Shown here: in pieces, positions 5,805-6,019 of the stretch
Numbering within the stretch: the stretch's first letter is position 1
How the letters are laid out: each line of letters opens with the position of its first letter
Assembly (NCBI GenBank): GCA_017610525.1
Contig: JAFCBW010000076.1
Span: forward strand, 1 to 6,019
From: Candidatus Nanohalarchaeota archaeon
GTDB lineage: Archaea; EX4484-52; B79-G9
Direction of reading: 5' to 3'
DNA length: 6,019 bases
Notes under the pieces: generated by a model
What the model was told of the DNA's origin: nothing
The model's database searches: none
Seen by the model: only the letters and a program-made list of their open reading frames with translations
Made by a program: the position numbers and the translations under genes

Positions 5805-5812
5805 TAAAAGTT

Positions 5813-6019
5813 ATGAATGATAAGGGTGAAGTTGCGTTATTGGTTCTGTTTTTCGCTATCTTTTCAGGCTTAATTTTGAGTGTTGGGGTGGCAGGGGCTC
5901 AGTCGTGTCCTGCATGTTCTGGTATGGGTTGCGCTGCTGTGGTTTCCGGGTATCAGACTCTTTTGTGTGGCTATGATGCTGATGGCAGCGGTGTTATAGG
6001 CACTACAGAACTGCAAGCA
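5813..6019 (+). CDS. Secreted Cys-rich protein with EF-hand/dockerin-like loop (5' part, cut by window edge)
   Basis: Sixty-nine codons are visible and remain open at the window end. Residues 1-29 form a signal sequence: MNDKGEVALL, a hydrophobic core (LVLFFAIFSGLILSVGV), then AGA before Gln. KGEV near the N-terminus also fits the archaeal prepilin-type (class III) cleavage pattern, so Sec signal peptidase at AGA or a prepilin peptidase at KG are both possible. The mature part has CPACSGMGC (Cys32, 35, 40) and a further Cys52. Residues 55-66 (DADGSGVIGTTE) match the calcium-binding loop consensus of EF-hand and dockerin repeats, with Asp at 1 and 3, Ser at 5 and Glu at 12. Dockerin repeats mediate protein-protein docking on cell surfaces, but with one loop visible the subtype is open. 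A GAGGTG ribosome binding site supports the start. The gene is divergent from the 93-residue/zinc-ribbon pair. Full length and function are unknown. Confidence 0.8.
   Translation, partial: MNDKGEVALLVLFFAIFSGLILSVGVAGAQSCPACSGMGCAAVVSGYQTLLCGYDADGSGVIGTTELQA

Larger units (their letters stand above)
5336..5812. other. GT-rich stretch without a convincing gene
   Basis: About 480 nt between the minus-strand pair and the + strand EF-hand gene. The plus strand is strongly G+T rich (48 of 60 bases in 5401-5460). It holds several AT-rich promoter-like spots (described separately) but no tRNA-like or clear snoRNA-like structure that I can see. The open frames in it are short or low-complexity and lack ribosome binding sites. 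It may be long regulatory DNA, a noncoding RNA locus or decayed coding sequence. Confidence 0.5.

Overview
This window is archaeal. The clearest marker is ribosomal protein S6e at 1915-2316, which bacteria lack. TATA-like boxes sit where archaeal promoters should be, and leaderless-looking starts occur beside strong Shine-Dalgarno starts. The lineage cannot be fixed from the sequence. A small-genome (DPANN-like) or other uncultured archaeon is plausible, but that is only an impression. The + strand is rich in G and T whichever strand carries the gene.

Layout. 1-473 (-) is the N-terminal part of a CNNM/CorC-type (DUF21) membrane protein cut by the window edge. 524-1759 (-) is a CPA2-type cation/proton antiporter upstream of it on the same strand. 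A short AT-rich divergent promoter region (about 1780-1850) separates the antiporter from S6e (+). S6e converges on a block of minus-strand genes. The first two are secreted or surface proteins: an Ig-like, Cys-containing, C-terminally anchored protein (2329-3441) and a signal-peptide protein with an Asp-rich mature start (3498-4315). Each carries one apparent lesion: an in-frame TAA in the first and a one-base frameshift in an A5 run of the signal peptide in the second. Next come a zinc-ribbon plus Hsp20/CS-like domain protein (4370-4936) and a 93-residue protein of unknown function (4955-5236). These two are 18 nt apart and look like a two-gene operon. Its leader contains an imperfect tandem 36-nt repeat and hairpins just before a strong ribosome binding site. 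A GT-rich stretch of about 580 nt without a convincing gene follows. The window ends with the start of a secreted, Cys-rich + strand protein carrying an EF-hand/dockerin-like calcium loop (5813-6019, partial).

How it fits together. The antiporter and CNNM protein form an ion-homeostasis pair. The secreted genes suggest a cell-surface locus. The zinc-ribbon/Hsp20-like protein and its small partner are probably cytoplasmic and may be chaperone-like. I see no mobile element, CRISPR array, tRNA or rRNA. The items most worth a second look are the two lesions in adjacent surface genes, the structured repeat leader at 5253-5335, the small-protein/Hsp20-like pair, and the EF-hand secreted gene at the right edge.
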